A DNA stretch of 64,000 nucleotides from Rubricoccus sp038746605 (GCA_038746605.1 JBCDKM010000008.1:62001-126000), one strand, 5' to 3'; counted from the first letter of the stretch, positions 24,955 to 34,099 are shown. Notes: generated from the letters alone by a model not told the origin. Translations and numbers: made by a program.

Positions 24955-26853
24955 CTACTCGACCTCGAAGCCCCAGTCCTCCGTGAACTCCTTCAGCGCG
25001 AGGCCGGTGAACTGCAACGCGCCGGTCCCCCACGAGCCGAAGCCGAGTGTCCAGGGCTCTGTGTAGGCCCAGGTGATGGCTTCGTAGCCGGAAATGGTCG
25101 GGTTTCCATCCAGGATGGGCTCCAGTTCCAGGAACTCCTCGCCGCCGTTGAGCGCGATGGCGTAGCGGAACAGCGGACCGTCTTCACCGGAGGTCACGAG
25201 TGCGTCCAAAATCTCCAGGCGAGCCTTGAAGGTGAGCGTGCGTCCGGCCGGGAAGACCTTGTCCAGGCGCACGCGGCCGTTCTTGATATAGCGTAGCCGG
25301 AAGCGGTCGAAGGCGGGCACGCTGCCTCCGGCGAGGCCGTTGATGCTCTCATCGTCCACGAGGATGGAGGTCTTGTTGTCGCGCGGCTTCCCGAGCGTGA
25401 CCACGGCACGACGCAGGACAGGCTCAGTGGGGGCGGCGTTTTCGAGCATGATGATGTAGTAGTCGGACGAGGTCCGAAACTGGTCGCCTCGGTTGAGAAG
25501 AAGGCCTCGGCCGGACAGGGCCTCGAAGGGGCCGCCGTAGATCGCGCCTGCCGTAGGGAAGGAGACGGGGGATTGCGGTGCGGCGGTACCGGTTTCCGCA
25601 CCGTAGGCGATGAAGCCTGGTGAAGCCGTCACGCCATAGCTCGCGCAGGTCCCGGTCTGGCCGCAGCGGATCTCCGACGTGCCTGCGTCCATGGTGAAGA
25701 GCCCCTTCGCGTCTTGCATCCGCAGCCACGCGGGATTTGCGAGGCCAGTCACGGTCCCCGTTTCCCAGGATCCGAAGCCGAGCGTCTCTACCTGGAAACC
25801 GTCCGTGCCCGCGTCCATGCGGAACACGTCCAGTTCGAGGATGCCCTCGATCTGGACCCTGAGAGAGACAGCATCGCCTTGCACGGCGGGTTTTCCGGGA
25901 AGCTGGAACGCCATCGGCGTAGCTGAGCGGAAAGCCATGATCTGCGGCGGTAAGCTGTCGTTGTCGGGCTGAACTAGACCGCCCAGGACCGTGGCCTCCA
26001 ACTCCATGACCGATGCGGAGGAGACAGTGGCATAGGGCGTCGAGAGGGGCGTCCCGGCCGGGATCAGGGCGGAAGACACAACGCTCGGGTTCCCGTCCGC
26101 ATCGTAACGGAGGACCTCCGCGAGGCGGGGAACCGAGGCGTCTATTCCCCCTCGAAGCTCTACGCTCGCGCCGCCAGCGCGCTTGAAGTGCGTCGTGGAG
26201 CAGGTGGTGAAGGAGCCCGTCACGGAGCTATCGCCCACGCGTCCACCCATGGTCACCGTCACGCACTCATCGGCGGGGCCTGCCGTGCTCCAGGGACTGT
26301 GGCCCTGCGGAAAGGAGTAGGCCACGCCCTGAATTTCAGGCAGGCAGGTCTGGAAGCCCGCGCCCTCGGCGCCCTGGACGACCATCGTAGAGCCGCCAGA
26401 CATCACGACCCCGGGCGAAGGCCGGTGGTACGCGCCGCCGAAGAGAACACCGCCGGGGGAGGGCGCGCAGCCGCCGCCCTTCGCGGCACGGGTGGCGGTA
26501 AGGTCCGCCCGCCTCGGGACCGAGGCGGGAGAGGTCGCGGAGGGAGCTGCGCCGATCTGCAGGACGAGGCGAACGCGGAGCGGGCCGGGCGTGAGCGTGG
26601 TCAGGCGGCGGGCCTCAGAGCGGGAGCCGTCGGCGTAGCGGAGGCGCCAGAGGTAGGCGCCTGGCGCGAGCGTCTGGCCTGGGTCGAGGTGTCGGCCGAG
26701 GAGATCGACGAGTTCGAACGCGGTGTCGGGGGCATCGGTCTCGACGGTGAAGGGGCCGCCCGCGTATGGGTTGGGATAGGCGGTAAGGCTCTGGGCGTTC
26801 GTGCCGGTGGTGAGCAGCGCCATCGCGGCGAGGAGGAGAAACGGGCGGGGCAT
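24955..26853 (-). CDS. large secreted protein with N-terminal T9SS-like domain
   Basis: A 632-residue protein with signal peptide MPRPFLLLAAMALLTTGTNAQ. Residues about 21-85 (LTAYPNPYAGGPFTVE, AFELVDLLGRHL and LAPGAYLWRLRYADG) read like a type IX secretion type A sorting domain. Such domains normally stand at the C terminus. The rest (110-632) is Cys-poor and beta-rich. It contains LETLGFGSWETGTVTGLANPAWLRM and a second LGFGSWGTGALQFTGLAL near the C terminus, suggesting a duplicated domain. A palindromic element falls in the junction between the N-terminal domain and the body. Function unknown; probably cell-surface or secreted. Confidence 0.8.
   Translation of the reverse strand: MPRPFLLLAAMALLTTGTNAQSLTAYPNPYAGGPFTVETDAPDTAFELVDLLGRHLDPGQTLAPGAYLWRLRYADGSRSEARRLTTLTPGPLRVRLVLQIGAAPSATSPASVPRRADLTATRAAKGGGCAPSPGGVLFGGAYHRPSPGVVMSGGSTMVVQGAEGAGFQTCLPEIQGVAYSFPQGHSPWSTAGPADECVTVTMGGRVGDSSVTGSFTTCSTTHFKRAGGASVELRGGIDASVPRLAEVLRYDADGNPSVVSSALIPAGTPLSTPYATVSSASVMELEATVLGGLVQPDNDSLPPQIMAFRSATPMAFQLPGKPAVQGDAVSLRVQIEGILELDVFRMDAGTDGFQVETLGFGSWETGTVTGLANPAWLRMQDAKGLFTMDAGTSEIRCGQTGTCASYGVTASPGFIAYGAETGTAAPQSPVSFPTAGAIYGGPFEALSGRGLLLNRGDQFRTSSDYYIIMLENAAPTEPVLRRAVVTLGKPRDNKTSILVDDESINGLAGGSVPAFDRFRLRYIKNGRVRLDKVFPAGRTLTFKARLEILDALVTSGEDGPLFRYAIALNGGEEFLELEPILDGNPTISGYEAITWAYTEPWTLGFGSWGTGALQFTGLALKEFTEDWGFEVE
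26509..26528. repeat. CCGCCTCGG palindrome inside the large secreted-protein gene
   Basis: Arms are perfect with a GA centre. Read in a different frame from the other coding copies (ASVPRRA, about residues 109-115). It lies in the linker after the T9SS-like domain. Confidence 0.8.
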
Positions 26854-26912
26854 CGCGGGAGGGGCTGAGAATCTGCCCTCCGTGCGTCGCCGCTCGCGAG
26901 ACTGGATCACGT

Positions 26913-26946
26913 CCGCCTCGGTCTCCCCGCGAGCGCCCCGAGGCAG
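26913..26946. repeat. CCGCCTCGG palindrome, long form, between divergent genes
   Basis: Arms CCGCCTCGG and CCGAGGCAG around a 16-base centre, lying between two divergent start codons (26853 and 26991) rather than at a gene end. Confidence 0.75.
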
Positions 26947-26990
26947 GCCGACCTGCGGGTAGCTTCCTGCTTGTCCTGCCCTCTGTTCCC

Positions 26991-28166
26991 ATGCTCACTC
27001 TCCTCGCGAATGCCGAGGTCTTCGCGCCCGAGCCGCTCGGTCGTCGCCACCTCCTCACCGGCGGGGGCGAGATCCTCGCGATCACCCGCGACCGCCCCGC
27101 ACTCGCGGGCGTCGAAGTGGAGACCGTGGAGCTGAACGGCGCGAGGGTTGTGCCTGGGCTCATCGATGCCCACGTGCACGTGACCGGGGGCGGCGGCGAG
27201 GCTGGACCCGAGACCGCCGCGCCTGCTCCGGGTCTGACGGCCTACACTCGCGCGGGCGTGACGAGCGTCGTGGGCTTGCTCGGCACCGACGACACGACGC
27301 GCACCACCGCCGGGCTTCTCCGACAGGTGCGCGCCCTCCGCCGCGAGGGGCTCTCCGCCTGGGCGTGGACCGGCGGCTACCACCTCCCCCCGACGACCCT
27401 CACCGGTTCCGTTCGCGGCGACATCGCGCACGTCTCGGAGATCATCGGTTTCGGCGAGCTGGCCCTTTCCGACCACCGCTCGTCCCAGCCGACGCTCGCA
27501 GAGGTGGCGCGAGTCGCAGCGGACTGCCACGTGGGCGGGCTGATGACCGGTAAGGCAGGCGTGCTCCACTGCCACCTGGGCGACGGGGCGCGAGGTCTCG
27601 GCCTACTCCGTGAGATCCTGGAGACGACCGAGATCCCGCCCCGCACGCTCCACCCGACCCACGTCAACCGTCGCCGCGCACTCTGGGAGGAGGCGCTCAG
27701 CTTTGCCCGCCTCGGGGCGTGCGTGGACGTGACGGCGTTTCCGCCGGAGGGCGCAGCCGAGGACGAGGTGGACGCCGTCGAGGCGGTCCGCCAGTATGCC
27801 GAGGCGGGCCTCCCCGCCGACCGCCTGACGATCTCCTCCGACGGCGGCGGCTGCCTCCCGCACTTCGACGCGCAGGGCGAGCTGCTCCACATGGACTTCG
27901 CCACCAGCGGCGCCCTCGCGGACCTTCTCGCGCGGCTGCTCACCGGCGGGATGGACGAGACCGCCGCCCTCACGCCGATGACCGCGAATCCTGCCACGCT
28001 GCTCCGCCTCTCGCGAAAAGGCCGTCTCGCGCCCGGCCTGGACGCGGACCTCGTCGTCCTCGGCGACGACCACCGGCCGCAGCACGTCATGGCGCGAGGC
28101 CGCTGGCATGTCCGCGATGGGGAACCGGTAGTGCGGGGGACGTTCGAGGGGGGAAGGGGCCAGTAG
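26991..28166 (+). CDS. iadA: isoaspartyl (beta-aspartyl) dipeptidase
   Basis: A 391-residue amidohydrolase that cleaves beta-aspartyl dipeptides. Metal ligands His61 and His63 are in LIDAHVHVTGGGGE. SDHRSSQP, MTGKAGVLHCHLGD and SSDGGGCLPHFD match IadA (E. coli 390 residues). The active site is a binuclear zinc centre. The next gene is a cyanophycinase, so the pair would degrade cyanophycin: the second enzyme makes beta-Asp-Arg and this one splits it to Asp and Arg. Confidence 0.95.
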   Translation: MLTLLANAEVFAPEPLGRRHLLTGGGEILAITRDRPALAGVEVETVELNGARVVPGLIDAHVHVTGGGGEAGPETAAPAPGLTAYTRAGVTSVVGLLGTDDTTRTTAGLLRQVRALRREGLSAWAWTGGYHLPPTTLTGSVRGDIAHVSEIIGFGELALSDHRSSQPTLAEVARVAADCHVGGLMTGKAGVLHCHLGDGARGLGLLREILETTEIPPRTLHPTHVNRRRALWEEALSFARLGACVDVTAFPPEGAAEDEVDAVEAVRQYAEAGLPADRLTISSDGGGCLPHFDAQGELLHMDFATSGALADLLARLLTGGMDETAALTPMTANPATLLRLSRKGRLAPGLDADLVVLGDDHRPQHVMARGRWHVRDGEPVVRGTFEGGRGQ

Positions 28167-28322
28167 GGAGGGGCTAGTGGGGTGCGGCCGGCGAGCGAGA
28201 GCAGATCCACTCACGGTTCTGCCACTGGCCCGCACCCATTGGCCTCTCACCTTCCCACGCGACTCACACGCTCGGCCTCTTCTGGGCGCGACCTTGCGCC
28301 CGCCTCACCCGCACCCTCACCC

Positions 28323-29150
28323 ATGCCTTCCCGAGGTACTACCACTCGCTCGCGCGGCACCATCGTCCCCGTCGGCGGCGCTGAGAAGAAGACGGCTGAC
28401 ATGCCGATCCTCCGCCGCTTCGTCAAGACCGCTGGCGGCGGCGACGCTCGCATCGTCGTCATCCCGACGGCCTCCGAACTGGAGGACACAGGCGACCGCT
28501 ACGTCTCCATCTTCGAGGAGCTCTACGTCGAGATGGCCGTCTCGCTGCCCATCACGACGCGGGAGGAGGCGCAGGACGAGGGCCACGTCGCCGAACTGGA
28601 GAACGCTACAGCGATCTTTCTGACGGGCGGCAACCAGCTTCGACTCTCCACGATCCTCGGCGGCACCCCCGTCGCGAAGGCCATTCGCCGTCTGAACGCC
28701 GACGGTGTGCACGTCGGTGGCACGAGCGCGGGTGCCGCCATCCTGCCGGAGCACATGATCGCGGGGGGGCGCAGCGGCCACACGCCGCGCGTGGACGGGG
28801 TGGTGCTCGCGCCCGGCCTCGGCCTCACGAACCGGCTCCTCATCGACCAGCACTTCCGTCAGCGCGACCGCCTCGGGCGGCTCCTCACGGCGGTCTCGTT
28901 CAACCCGTTCGCGGTCGGCATCGGGCTGGACGAGGATACGGGGGTCTTCCTCGGCCCGGACGACACGTTCGAGGTCGTCGGCTCCGGCGCAGTGACGGTC
29001 GTGGACCCTTCCGGGCTGGCGTACTCCTCGATGGACTCCGCCGCGCCTCGTGAGCCCGTGACGCTGATCGGCCTCGGTCTGCACCTTCTCAGCGACGGCG
29101 CCACGTTCAACGTCGCCTCGCGCGAGGCGAGCGCGCCGGTGAAAGCGTAG
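28323..29150 (+). CDS. cyanophycinase
   Basis: A 275-residue serine exopeptidase of family S51. FLTGGNQLRLSTILGGTPVAKAIR and GGTSAGAAILPEHMI place the nucleophile at Ser135. IDQHFRQRDRLGRLL is the conserved His/Arg region, and GLDEDTGVFL the C-terminal signature. It lacks a signal peptide, so it is intracellular and used for stored polymer. It follows iadA by 157 bases. No cyanophycin synthetase is in the window, so it may scavenge or act on polymer made by a distant gene. Confidence 0.93.
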   Translation: MPSRGTTTRSRGTIVPVGGAEKKTADMPILRRFVKTAGGGDARIVVIPTASELEDTGDRYVSIFEELYVEMAVSLPITTREEAQDEGHVAELENATAIFLTGGNQLRLSTILGGTPVAKAIRRLNADGVHVGGTSAGAAILPEHMIAGGRSGHTPRVDGVVLAPGLGLTNRLLIDQHFRQRDRLGRLLTAVSFNPFAVGIGLDEDTGVFLGPDDTFEVVGSGAVTVVDPSGLAYSSMDSAAPREPVTLIGLGLHLLSDGATFNVASREASAPVKA

Positions 29151-29169
29151 GGTGGAGGCGTAGCTCCGC

Positions 29170-29189
29170 CCGCCTCGGTGTCGAGGCGG
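29170..29189. repeat. CCGCCTCGG palindrome, short form
   Basis: Right arm has one mismatch (TCGAGGCGG). It ends exactly 6 bases before the stop of the opposing DUF2071 gene (TGA, 29196-29198), 19 bases after the cyanophycinase stop. Confidence 0.88.
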
Positions 29190-29195
29190 ACCGGG

Positions 29196-29918
29196 TCAGA
29201 CGATCCGGCGTCCCGGATAGACCGCCACCTCGCTGCCGACGGCCAGAAACGCCGAGCGCGGTGGCCCGGCCAGTGCGTCCGCGAACTCCAGTCCGTAGAG
29301 CGCCGAGGCGTCGCCGGTGAAGGTGGCGCCGGGTACGTCCCACACGTCCCATCGCGGATGCTCCACCTGATATTCCAGCGTGCCGCCGTCGCGCTGGCGG
29401 GTATAGCCCCAGTAGTGCTCCGTGATGAACTCGGCCTCAGAGCCCGTCGCGCTTGGCCCGTCGGGACCCGAAGCCTCGGCGCGGAGCGCGAAGTCCACGC
29501 CCGCATGCCGCCAGTCGTACGCGACGGTGCCGCCTGCTTGTGGCGAGAGCGTCACGTGGTGGTCCATCGGGACGGCGAGGTATGGCTCGTTGTACGCCAC
29601 CCGTGCGACCGCCGCGATGGCTCGCTTCGGCACCAGCTCGCGTACGAACGCGACGCCCCGGCGCACCTCGCCCTCGGGCGTCTCGTGGAGGACGTAGAAC
29701 CGCAGGTTGACCTCCTCGAACGTGCGGTGGAACGGGACCGGGATGCCCAGCACGCGCACGTCGCGCATCATGAAGCCCACGACGCTCACGAGCGCCTCAC
29801 CTTGCCAGAGATCCAGCGCCGTGCCTGCGGGCACTCGGGGCGCGAGGGCCTCCGGCGGGACGGCGTAGTTGAGGAGGAGCAGGTGCTCCCAGCGAGCGGT
29901 GAGGAACGGTCGCGCCAT
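29196..29918 (-). CDS. DUF2071 (YqjF-like) protein
   Basis: A 240-residue protein. It has RPFLTARWEHLLLLNYAVPPEAL, DLWQGEALVSVVGFMMRDVRVLGIPVPFHRTFEEVNLRFYV and ITEHYWGYTRQRDG. These match the YqjF/DUF2071 family, an acetoacetate-decarboxylase-like fold of unknown reaction. No signal peptide. Single gene between two palindromes. Confidence 0.85.
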   Translation of the reverse strand: MARPFLTARWEHLLLLNYAVPPEALAPRVPAGTALDLWQGEALVSVVGFMMRDVRVLGIPVPFHRTFEEVNLRFYVLHETPEGEVRRGVAFVRELVPKRAIAAVARVAYNEPYLAVPMDHHVTLSPQAGGTVAYDWRHAGVDFALRAEASGPDGPSATGSEAEFITEHYWGYTRQRDGGTLEYQVEHPRWDVWDVPGATFTGDASALYGLEFADALAGPPRSAFLAVGSEVAVYPGRRIV

Positions 29919-29940
29919 GCCACCAAGATCGCGACTCCGC

Positions 29941-29962
29941 CCGCCTCGGTACCCCGAGGTTG
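29941..29962. repeat. CCGCCTCGG palindrome, short form
   Basis: Right arm degraded (CCGAGGTTG). It ends exactly 6 bases before the lipoprotein stop (TGA, 29969-29971). Confidence 0.8.
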
Positions 29963-29968
29963 GCAGAG

Positions 29969-30409
29969 TCAGCGCGAGCGGAGCACTGGGCGCGTGTCGC
30001 CGCCGCCGATGATCTCCGCCATGTCGCGCGGGCTCTTGCCGTTCACCGGCTTCATCGCGAACTCCGGCTGCTGGAACAGCGCGCCGAAGACGGCCTCCCG
30101 GCGCTCGAACGCCTCGCGGGAGGCGTACTCCGTGACGAGCATCACGTCCCAGTCGTCGCCTGTGGGTTCACGCACGAGGACCTCATACGCCACCACGTCG
30201 CCCAGGCGGCGAACCTCCGCGCGGGCGGGTGCCCAGTTCATCTCGATGAACCGGAGGTAGTTCGCCTGCTCGCCGGGGAAGGTCCGCACGAGGTCCACCG
30301 AGACGACCGTGTCCGGCACGGCCGTCTCGGGAGGTGCGCTCGCACATCCCGCCAGGCTGGGGCCGAGGGCCGCCAGCCCGACGAGGGCGAGCCAGAGGAG
30401 CGGCCTCAC
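29969..30409 (-). CDS. lipoprotein with ABM/EthD-like domain
   Basis: A 146-residue lipoprotein from a GTG at 30409 that overlaps the upstream stop (GTGA). The signal ends SLAGC, with Cys at residue 22. The mature part (VVSVDLVRTFPGEQANYLRFIE, EVLVREPTG and VMLVTEYASREAFERREAVF) resembles the dimeric alpha/beta barrel seen in antibiotic-biosynthesis monooxygenase and EthD-like proteins. Cotranslated with the SnoaL-like secreted protein upstream. Function unknown. Confidence 0.75.
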   Translation of the reverse strand: MRPLLWLALVGLAALGPSLAGCASAPPETAVPDTVVSVDLVRTFPGEQANYLRFIEMNWAPARAEVRRLGDVVAYEVLVREPTGDDWDVMLVTEYASREAFERREAVFGALFQQPEFAMKPVNGKSPRDMAEIIGGGDTRPVLRSR

Positions 30410-30939
30410 TCGGCGGAGGTCATGAACTCCGCAGGCACGGAACCCGCGCTGTTCTCCTCGTCCCATGCCGCTGCGAGGATCCACCAGCGGCCCTCGCGGA
30501 AGACAAGTTGGAAGCTGTTGATGCCGCGCCCGAGCATCTGATCGCCCTCGTAGAAAAACTTCTCGTACGTACTGAACACCGTCGCGACGTCGCCGAATCG
30601 GTGCGTGACGTTGTGCACTTCGCGCTCCCGGAAGCCCCGGTCGTTGGGGCTCCCGATGTAGCTCGCGGACTCGTACAGCCCATTGATGTGGTCTGCGTAG
30701 CCCTGCGCGGTGAAGACGCGCTCTTGTCCGTTCATCTGCTCCGGCTGCGGGAGCAGCTTGGCCTCCGGGTAGTAGAGGGTGACGAAGCGATCCCAGTCAT
30801 GGTTGTCGCCGGGGGCACGGTCGAGCGAGGCGTAGACAGCCGCGACGATGGCCTCTGGCGACGCCACGTCGGCGGGATCGGCCTCCTGCGCGAGGGCAGG
30901 CACGGCGAGCAGCAGCAGGGCGAGGGGGAGGACTTTCAT
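30406..30939 (-). CDS. secreted SnoaL/NTF2-like protein
   Basis: A 177-residue protein with signal peptide MKVLPLALLLLAVPALAQ. VAAVYASLDRAPGDNHDWDRFVTLYYPEAKLLP and GINSFQLVFREGRWWILAAAWDEE outline the NTF2 fold. TAQGYADHINGLYESASYIGS and the aromatic cluster FSTYEKFFYEGDQ line the cavity. Forms an operon with the lipoprotein (GTGA overlap). Confidence 0.8.
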   Translation of the reverse strand: MKVLPLALLLLAVPALAQEADPADVASPEAIVAAVYASLDRAPGDNHDWDRFVTLYYPEAKLLPQPEQMNGQERVFTAQGYADHINGLYESASYIGSPNDRGFREREVHNVTHRFGDVATVFSTYEKFFYEGDQMLGRGINSFQLVFREGRWWILAAAWDEENSAGSVPAEFMTSAE

Positions 30940-30961
30940 GGGAATAGGGGGGGGAGTGGGT

Positions 30962-30981
30962 CCGCCTCGGTACCGAGGCGG
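30962..30981. repeat. CCGCCTCGG palindrome, short form, perfect
   Basis: CCGCCTCGGTACCGAGGCGG, a perfect 20-bp palindrome. It ends exactly 6 bases before the DUF5916 gene stop (TGA, 30988-30990). Confidence 0.93.
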
Positions 30982-30987
30982 GGGGAG

Positions 30988-33204
30988 TCAGAGCAGCACG
31001 AGGTACGTCAGCTTCGCCACGGCCACCTGATCGCGGAGGACGATGTCGCGGCGTGGGTCGAAGAGCACCTCGTCCGCGCCACCGATGTGGTAGGCGGTGT
31101 TGAAGACGACGAAGAGGTCGCTACCCGGCGTGTGGATCCAGTTGATGCGGATGTTGGCCTGGAGGTCGCGCGAGAAGTTGTCGTACTGGAAGAGCGCCTT
31201 CGCGAAGAGGTCGCGGTTGATGGCGGCGAGGACGGAGGAGGAAAGCGTGGTGGCCGTGAAGTCGCCGTTCGCGACGGGGAGCGAGATGATGCTGTGCCGC
31301 ACGCTGCCCTCTACGGTCAGGTGCTGAGACTGGCGCCAGCCCGCTGAGGCTCGGAGGTCTGTCCGGTCTCCACCGAAGAACTGCCCGGCGAGCACGCCGC
31401 CGGAGGCATAAACGGGTCGGCTGGAGTCCGTCTCTCCGCTCAGCGCGATCTGTGCGAAGGTGTAGTCCCCTGGCGCGATGACGACATCGGGGCGGATGGG
31501 GAAGGGCTCCGTCAGCCGCTCGAACGTCTGCGCAGCCTCCAGGCCGATCACGTCGCGGCGGCTGAACTCCAGGCGCGCAGCGCCCGCCACGAGCCGGGTT
31601 TGCAGTTCGCCGTCCTGCCCCGTGATGTACCGGCCGCTGGTGCCCGTCGAGAACCGACGCAGGAAGGAGAGAGGTTCCGAACGGATCGGGAAGCGGAGCA
31701 ACACCTCGCCCGCCGCATCGCGCATGTCGCGGCGGCGCACGAAGCCGAGAGCGGGCTGGTACGTCGCGCCGACGCCCGTGTACGACACCTCTGACGCGAC
31801 GCGGTCGGTCTCGTAGCGGATGCTCGCGTGCCCGGCCGATCCGGCTTGCGTCGGGTCTGGATCCCAGACGTTGGTGAACCAGGCCTCGGCCTCGCTGTTG
31901 GAGCCGAAGCGGATGAGCCCGTCCACGCCGAGCGCGGTGTTGGCCTGAACGTCGGGAGCGCCCGTTTCGCCGCGATTCTGCGCGAGGTTCGTCACGATGG
32001 CGCCGACCGTCGTGCGCGGGAGCACGTCCGCTCGGACTCGCGCGACGGTGTTGTTGCTGGACTCCGAGCCGAAGAGGTCCCCCAGGTTCGGCCCGGTCTC
32101 GATGTTCAGCGCACCGACCGAGACCGGCCCGACCTGTCCGGTCACGCGGGCGCCCGCGAGGATGGACTCATCGAGGCCGATGCGGCGCGAGAAGAAGGTC
32201 TGCGTGGACCGCGAGTTGCCATGCTCGAAAAGGCCCGAGCGCTCCAGAAAGAACTCGCGCTTCTCCGGGAAGAAGAGGTTGAAGCGCGTCAGGTTGACCT
32301 GCACGTTGTCCGCCTCCACCTGCGCGAAGTCCGTATTGACGCTCGCGTCCAGCGTGAGGTTGGAGGTGATGCCATACTTGACGTCCACGCCGAGGTCGGG
32401 CTGGACGTCCGTCTCGGTGGGCTCCAGCGCGAGGTCTGGGCGGGTCTCCTGCACACCCGCGATGACGTAGGGCTTGATCTCCAGATTCCGCCCGCGCCGC
32501 ACGTTTCGGAGGCCCGTCAGCGTGCCGTAGCGCGAGACGACGGACAGCGCACCGAAGGAACTCTCGGCATGCTCCAGCCCGATCCGTGGCCACATCACGC
32601 GCTCGTTTTTTCGGTTGATGGTCCGCGAGAGCATGAGCCCGAACGCGAGATCCTCGCCGTCCGGGAATCGGAGCTGCCGGAAGGGAATCGCGACCTCCAT
32701 CGTCCAGCCGGTCTCGTCGATGACGGTCTCGGAGCGGAAGACGGCGTCCCAGGAGAAGCTGTCGATGGTGAGCCCTTCGTCGGTGATGGTGGCGTCGTCC
32801 TGGGTGCCGAGCGCGTTTACCTCGAAGAGGTAGGCGTTGCGCCCATCGCGGTACGTGTCCAGGCCGATGTAGATGTGGTCGTCGCGGTCGTTGCGGCCGC
32901 CGCGCTCCAGGTTCTTCGCGCGGATGAGCGTGGGGGCGCCGTCGAAGTTGTGGAAGGCGAAGTAGAGGTAGTCCGCGTCGTAGGCGATGCGGACCTCCGT
33001 GCGCTCTGTGGAGGCGGAGCCGTCCTCCGGCCAGACCTGGATGAAGTCGGTGACGGGCTGGATGCGGCGCCAGACCTCGTCGTCGAGGTGCCCGTCAATG
33101 CGTGGGGCATCGGCGGCGAAGACTGCCTCCACGCTCTGCGCCTGGGCGGCGAGCGGCGTGAGGAGGAGAACCGCCAGCGTGGCGGGGAGCAGCGAGCGAG
33201 GCAT
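30988..33204 (-). CDS. DUF5916 outer-membrane protein with CBM9-like domain
   Basis: A 738-residue protein with signal peptide MPRSLLPATLAVLLLTPLAAQAQ. Residues about 25-235 are a family 9 carbohydrate-binding-like domain (IDGHLDDEVWRRIQPVTDFIQ, VRIAYDADYLYFAFHNFD, WTMEVAIPFRQLRF). The remainder is the DUF5916 domain, a predicted barrel, with PEKREFFLERSGLFEHG and FFSRRIGLDESILAGARVTG. Such proteins are widespread in Bacteroidota and their role is unknown. Length is normal. Confidence 0.9.
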   Translation of the reverse strand: MPRSLLPATLAVLLLTPLAAQAQSVEAVFAADAPRIDGHLDDEVWRRIQPVTDFIQVWPEDGSASTERTEVRIAYDADYLYFAFHNFDGAPTLIRAKNLERGGRNDRDDHIYIGLDTYRDGRNAYLFEVNALGTQDDATITDEGLTIDSFSWDAVFRSETVIDETGWTMEVAIPFRQLRFPDGEDLAFGLMLSRTINRKNERVMWPRIGLEHAESSFGALSVVSRYGTLTGLRNVRRGRNLEIKPYVIAGVQETRPDLALEPTETDVQPDLGVDVKYGITSNLTLDASVNTDFAQVEADNVQVNLTRFNLFFPEKREFFLERSGLFEHGNSRSTQTFFSRRIGLDESILAGARVTGQVGPVSVGALNIETGPNLGDLFGSESSNNTVARVRADVLPRTTVGAIVTNLAQNRGETGAPDVQANTALGVDGLIRFGSNSEAEAWFTNVWDPDPTQAGSAGHASIRYETDRVASEVSYTGVGATYQPALGFVRRRDMRDAAGEVLLRFPIRSEPLSFLRRFSTGTSGRYITGQDGELQTRLVAGAARLEFSRRDVIGLEAAQTFERLTEPFPIRPDVVIAPGDYTFAQIALSGETDSSRPVYASGGVLAGQFFGGDRTDLRASAGWRQSQHLTVEGSVRHSIISLPVANGDFTATTLSSSVLAAINRDLFAKALFQYDNFSRDLQANIRINWIHTPGSDLFVVFNTAYHIGGADEVLFDPRRDIVLRDQVAVAKLTYLVLL

Positions 33205-33324
33205 GCACGAGGCGAGCGGTGGCGCAACGTAGCCGCATCGTGTGGCTTTCCAGTGATCTGGGCGCGATCCCGCTCTCTCTCGGTTGCCGGGCGGACGGCC
33301 CGTGATGCGACGTGCCAGGTCTGC

Positions 33325-33381
33325 CCGCCTCGGGAGGCTCGTGGAGGTCGCTCGCTCTCCCCCACGGAGGGACCGAGGCGG
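33325..33381. repeat. CCGCCTCGG palindrome, extended loop
   Basis: Perfect arms around a 39-base centre. It ends exactly 6 bases before the stop of the gene at 33388. Confidence 0.8.
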
Positions 33382-33387
33382 GGAGGG

Positions 33388-33969
33388 TCAGCCCGTGCCT
33401 CGCGCCTCGCGAAGAGCCGCCTCCGCCTCGCGCGCGTCCTCGTCCGAGAGGTAGTAGAACGCGTCGGGGCGCATCCGCACGAGCCGCGAGAGTCTCCGCC
33501 CGCCCATGTACTGGCTGTCCCAGACGCGCTTCGTGCGGCCTCGGTTGAACCGCACGGCTGCTCGGCCGCGCCACCGGAAGGGCTCGATGGGATCGTCGGG
33601 CTGGATCTCGTATCGGAAGGACGAGAGCAGGGCCACGCCTCGCGAGGTCACGCCGTAGGTCCGGCCCCGGAACGCGTCGCGCTCGATGAACGCGAAGAAC
33701 AGGAACAGCGCGATGCCGATTCCCGCAGGTCCGTAGACGAGGAACAGCCCGAACACGTAGAGGCCACCCTCGATCTCGTCCCAGTTCCCCGAGAACAGGA
33801 GGGCCATGCCGAGGCTGATCACGATCCCGACGACTGCGAACGCCCGCTTCGCGCCGCGATAGGCCAGAAGGGAGGAGGGCAGTTCAGGCTGGCCCTGCCA
33901 GAGGAGGCGCTCGCCACGCTTCAGGGGGAGATCGGACACGACTGGGGAAAGGGGAGACTGCCCTTCCAT
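33388..33969 (-). CDS. membrane protein with PH-like domain
   Basis: A 193-residue protein. The N terminus LKRGERLLWQGQPEL is the signature of bacterial PH-domain membrane proteins. Two transmembrane helices (about 42-62 and 71-95) are followed by GRTYGVTSRGVALLSS and a basic tail. Function unknown. Confidence 0.7.
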   Translation of the reverse strand: MEGQSPLSPVVSDLPLKRGERLLWQGQPELPSSLLAYRGAKRAFAVVGIVISLGMALLFSGNWDEIEGGLYVFGLFLVYGPAGIGIALFLFFAFIERDAFRGRTYGVTSRGVALLSSFRYEIQPDDPIEPFRWRGRAAVRFNRGRTKRVWDSQYMGGRRLSRLVRMRPDAFYYLSDEDAREAEAALREARGTG

Positions 33970-34022
33970 ACGTCAGGCTGGTCAGAGAGAGACCAGGGGG
34001 CGTCGGTGGCTGGCGAGGCGTC

Positions 34023-34081
34023 TCGCCTCGGTAGCTGGCAGGGTGCCTCGCCTCCGCTCGGCTTCAGGGGAATCGAGGCGG
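34023..34081. repeat. degenerate CCGCCTCGG palindrome, extended loop
   Basis: Arms TCGCCTCGG and TCGAGGCGG, 41 bases apart, with an extra TCGCCTCCG between. Lies 18 bases from the DUF1761 stop. Confidence 0.55.
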
Positions 34082-34099
34082 GCCGTTCTCTGATCCTCG

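Noticed and set aside
27700..27720. GCCCGCCTCGGGG in the isoaspartyl dipeptidase gene
   Set aside because: Only one arm, read as ARLGA within a conserved helix; no partner arm.
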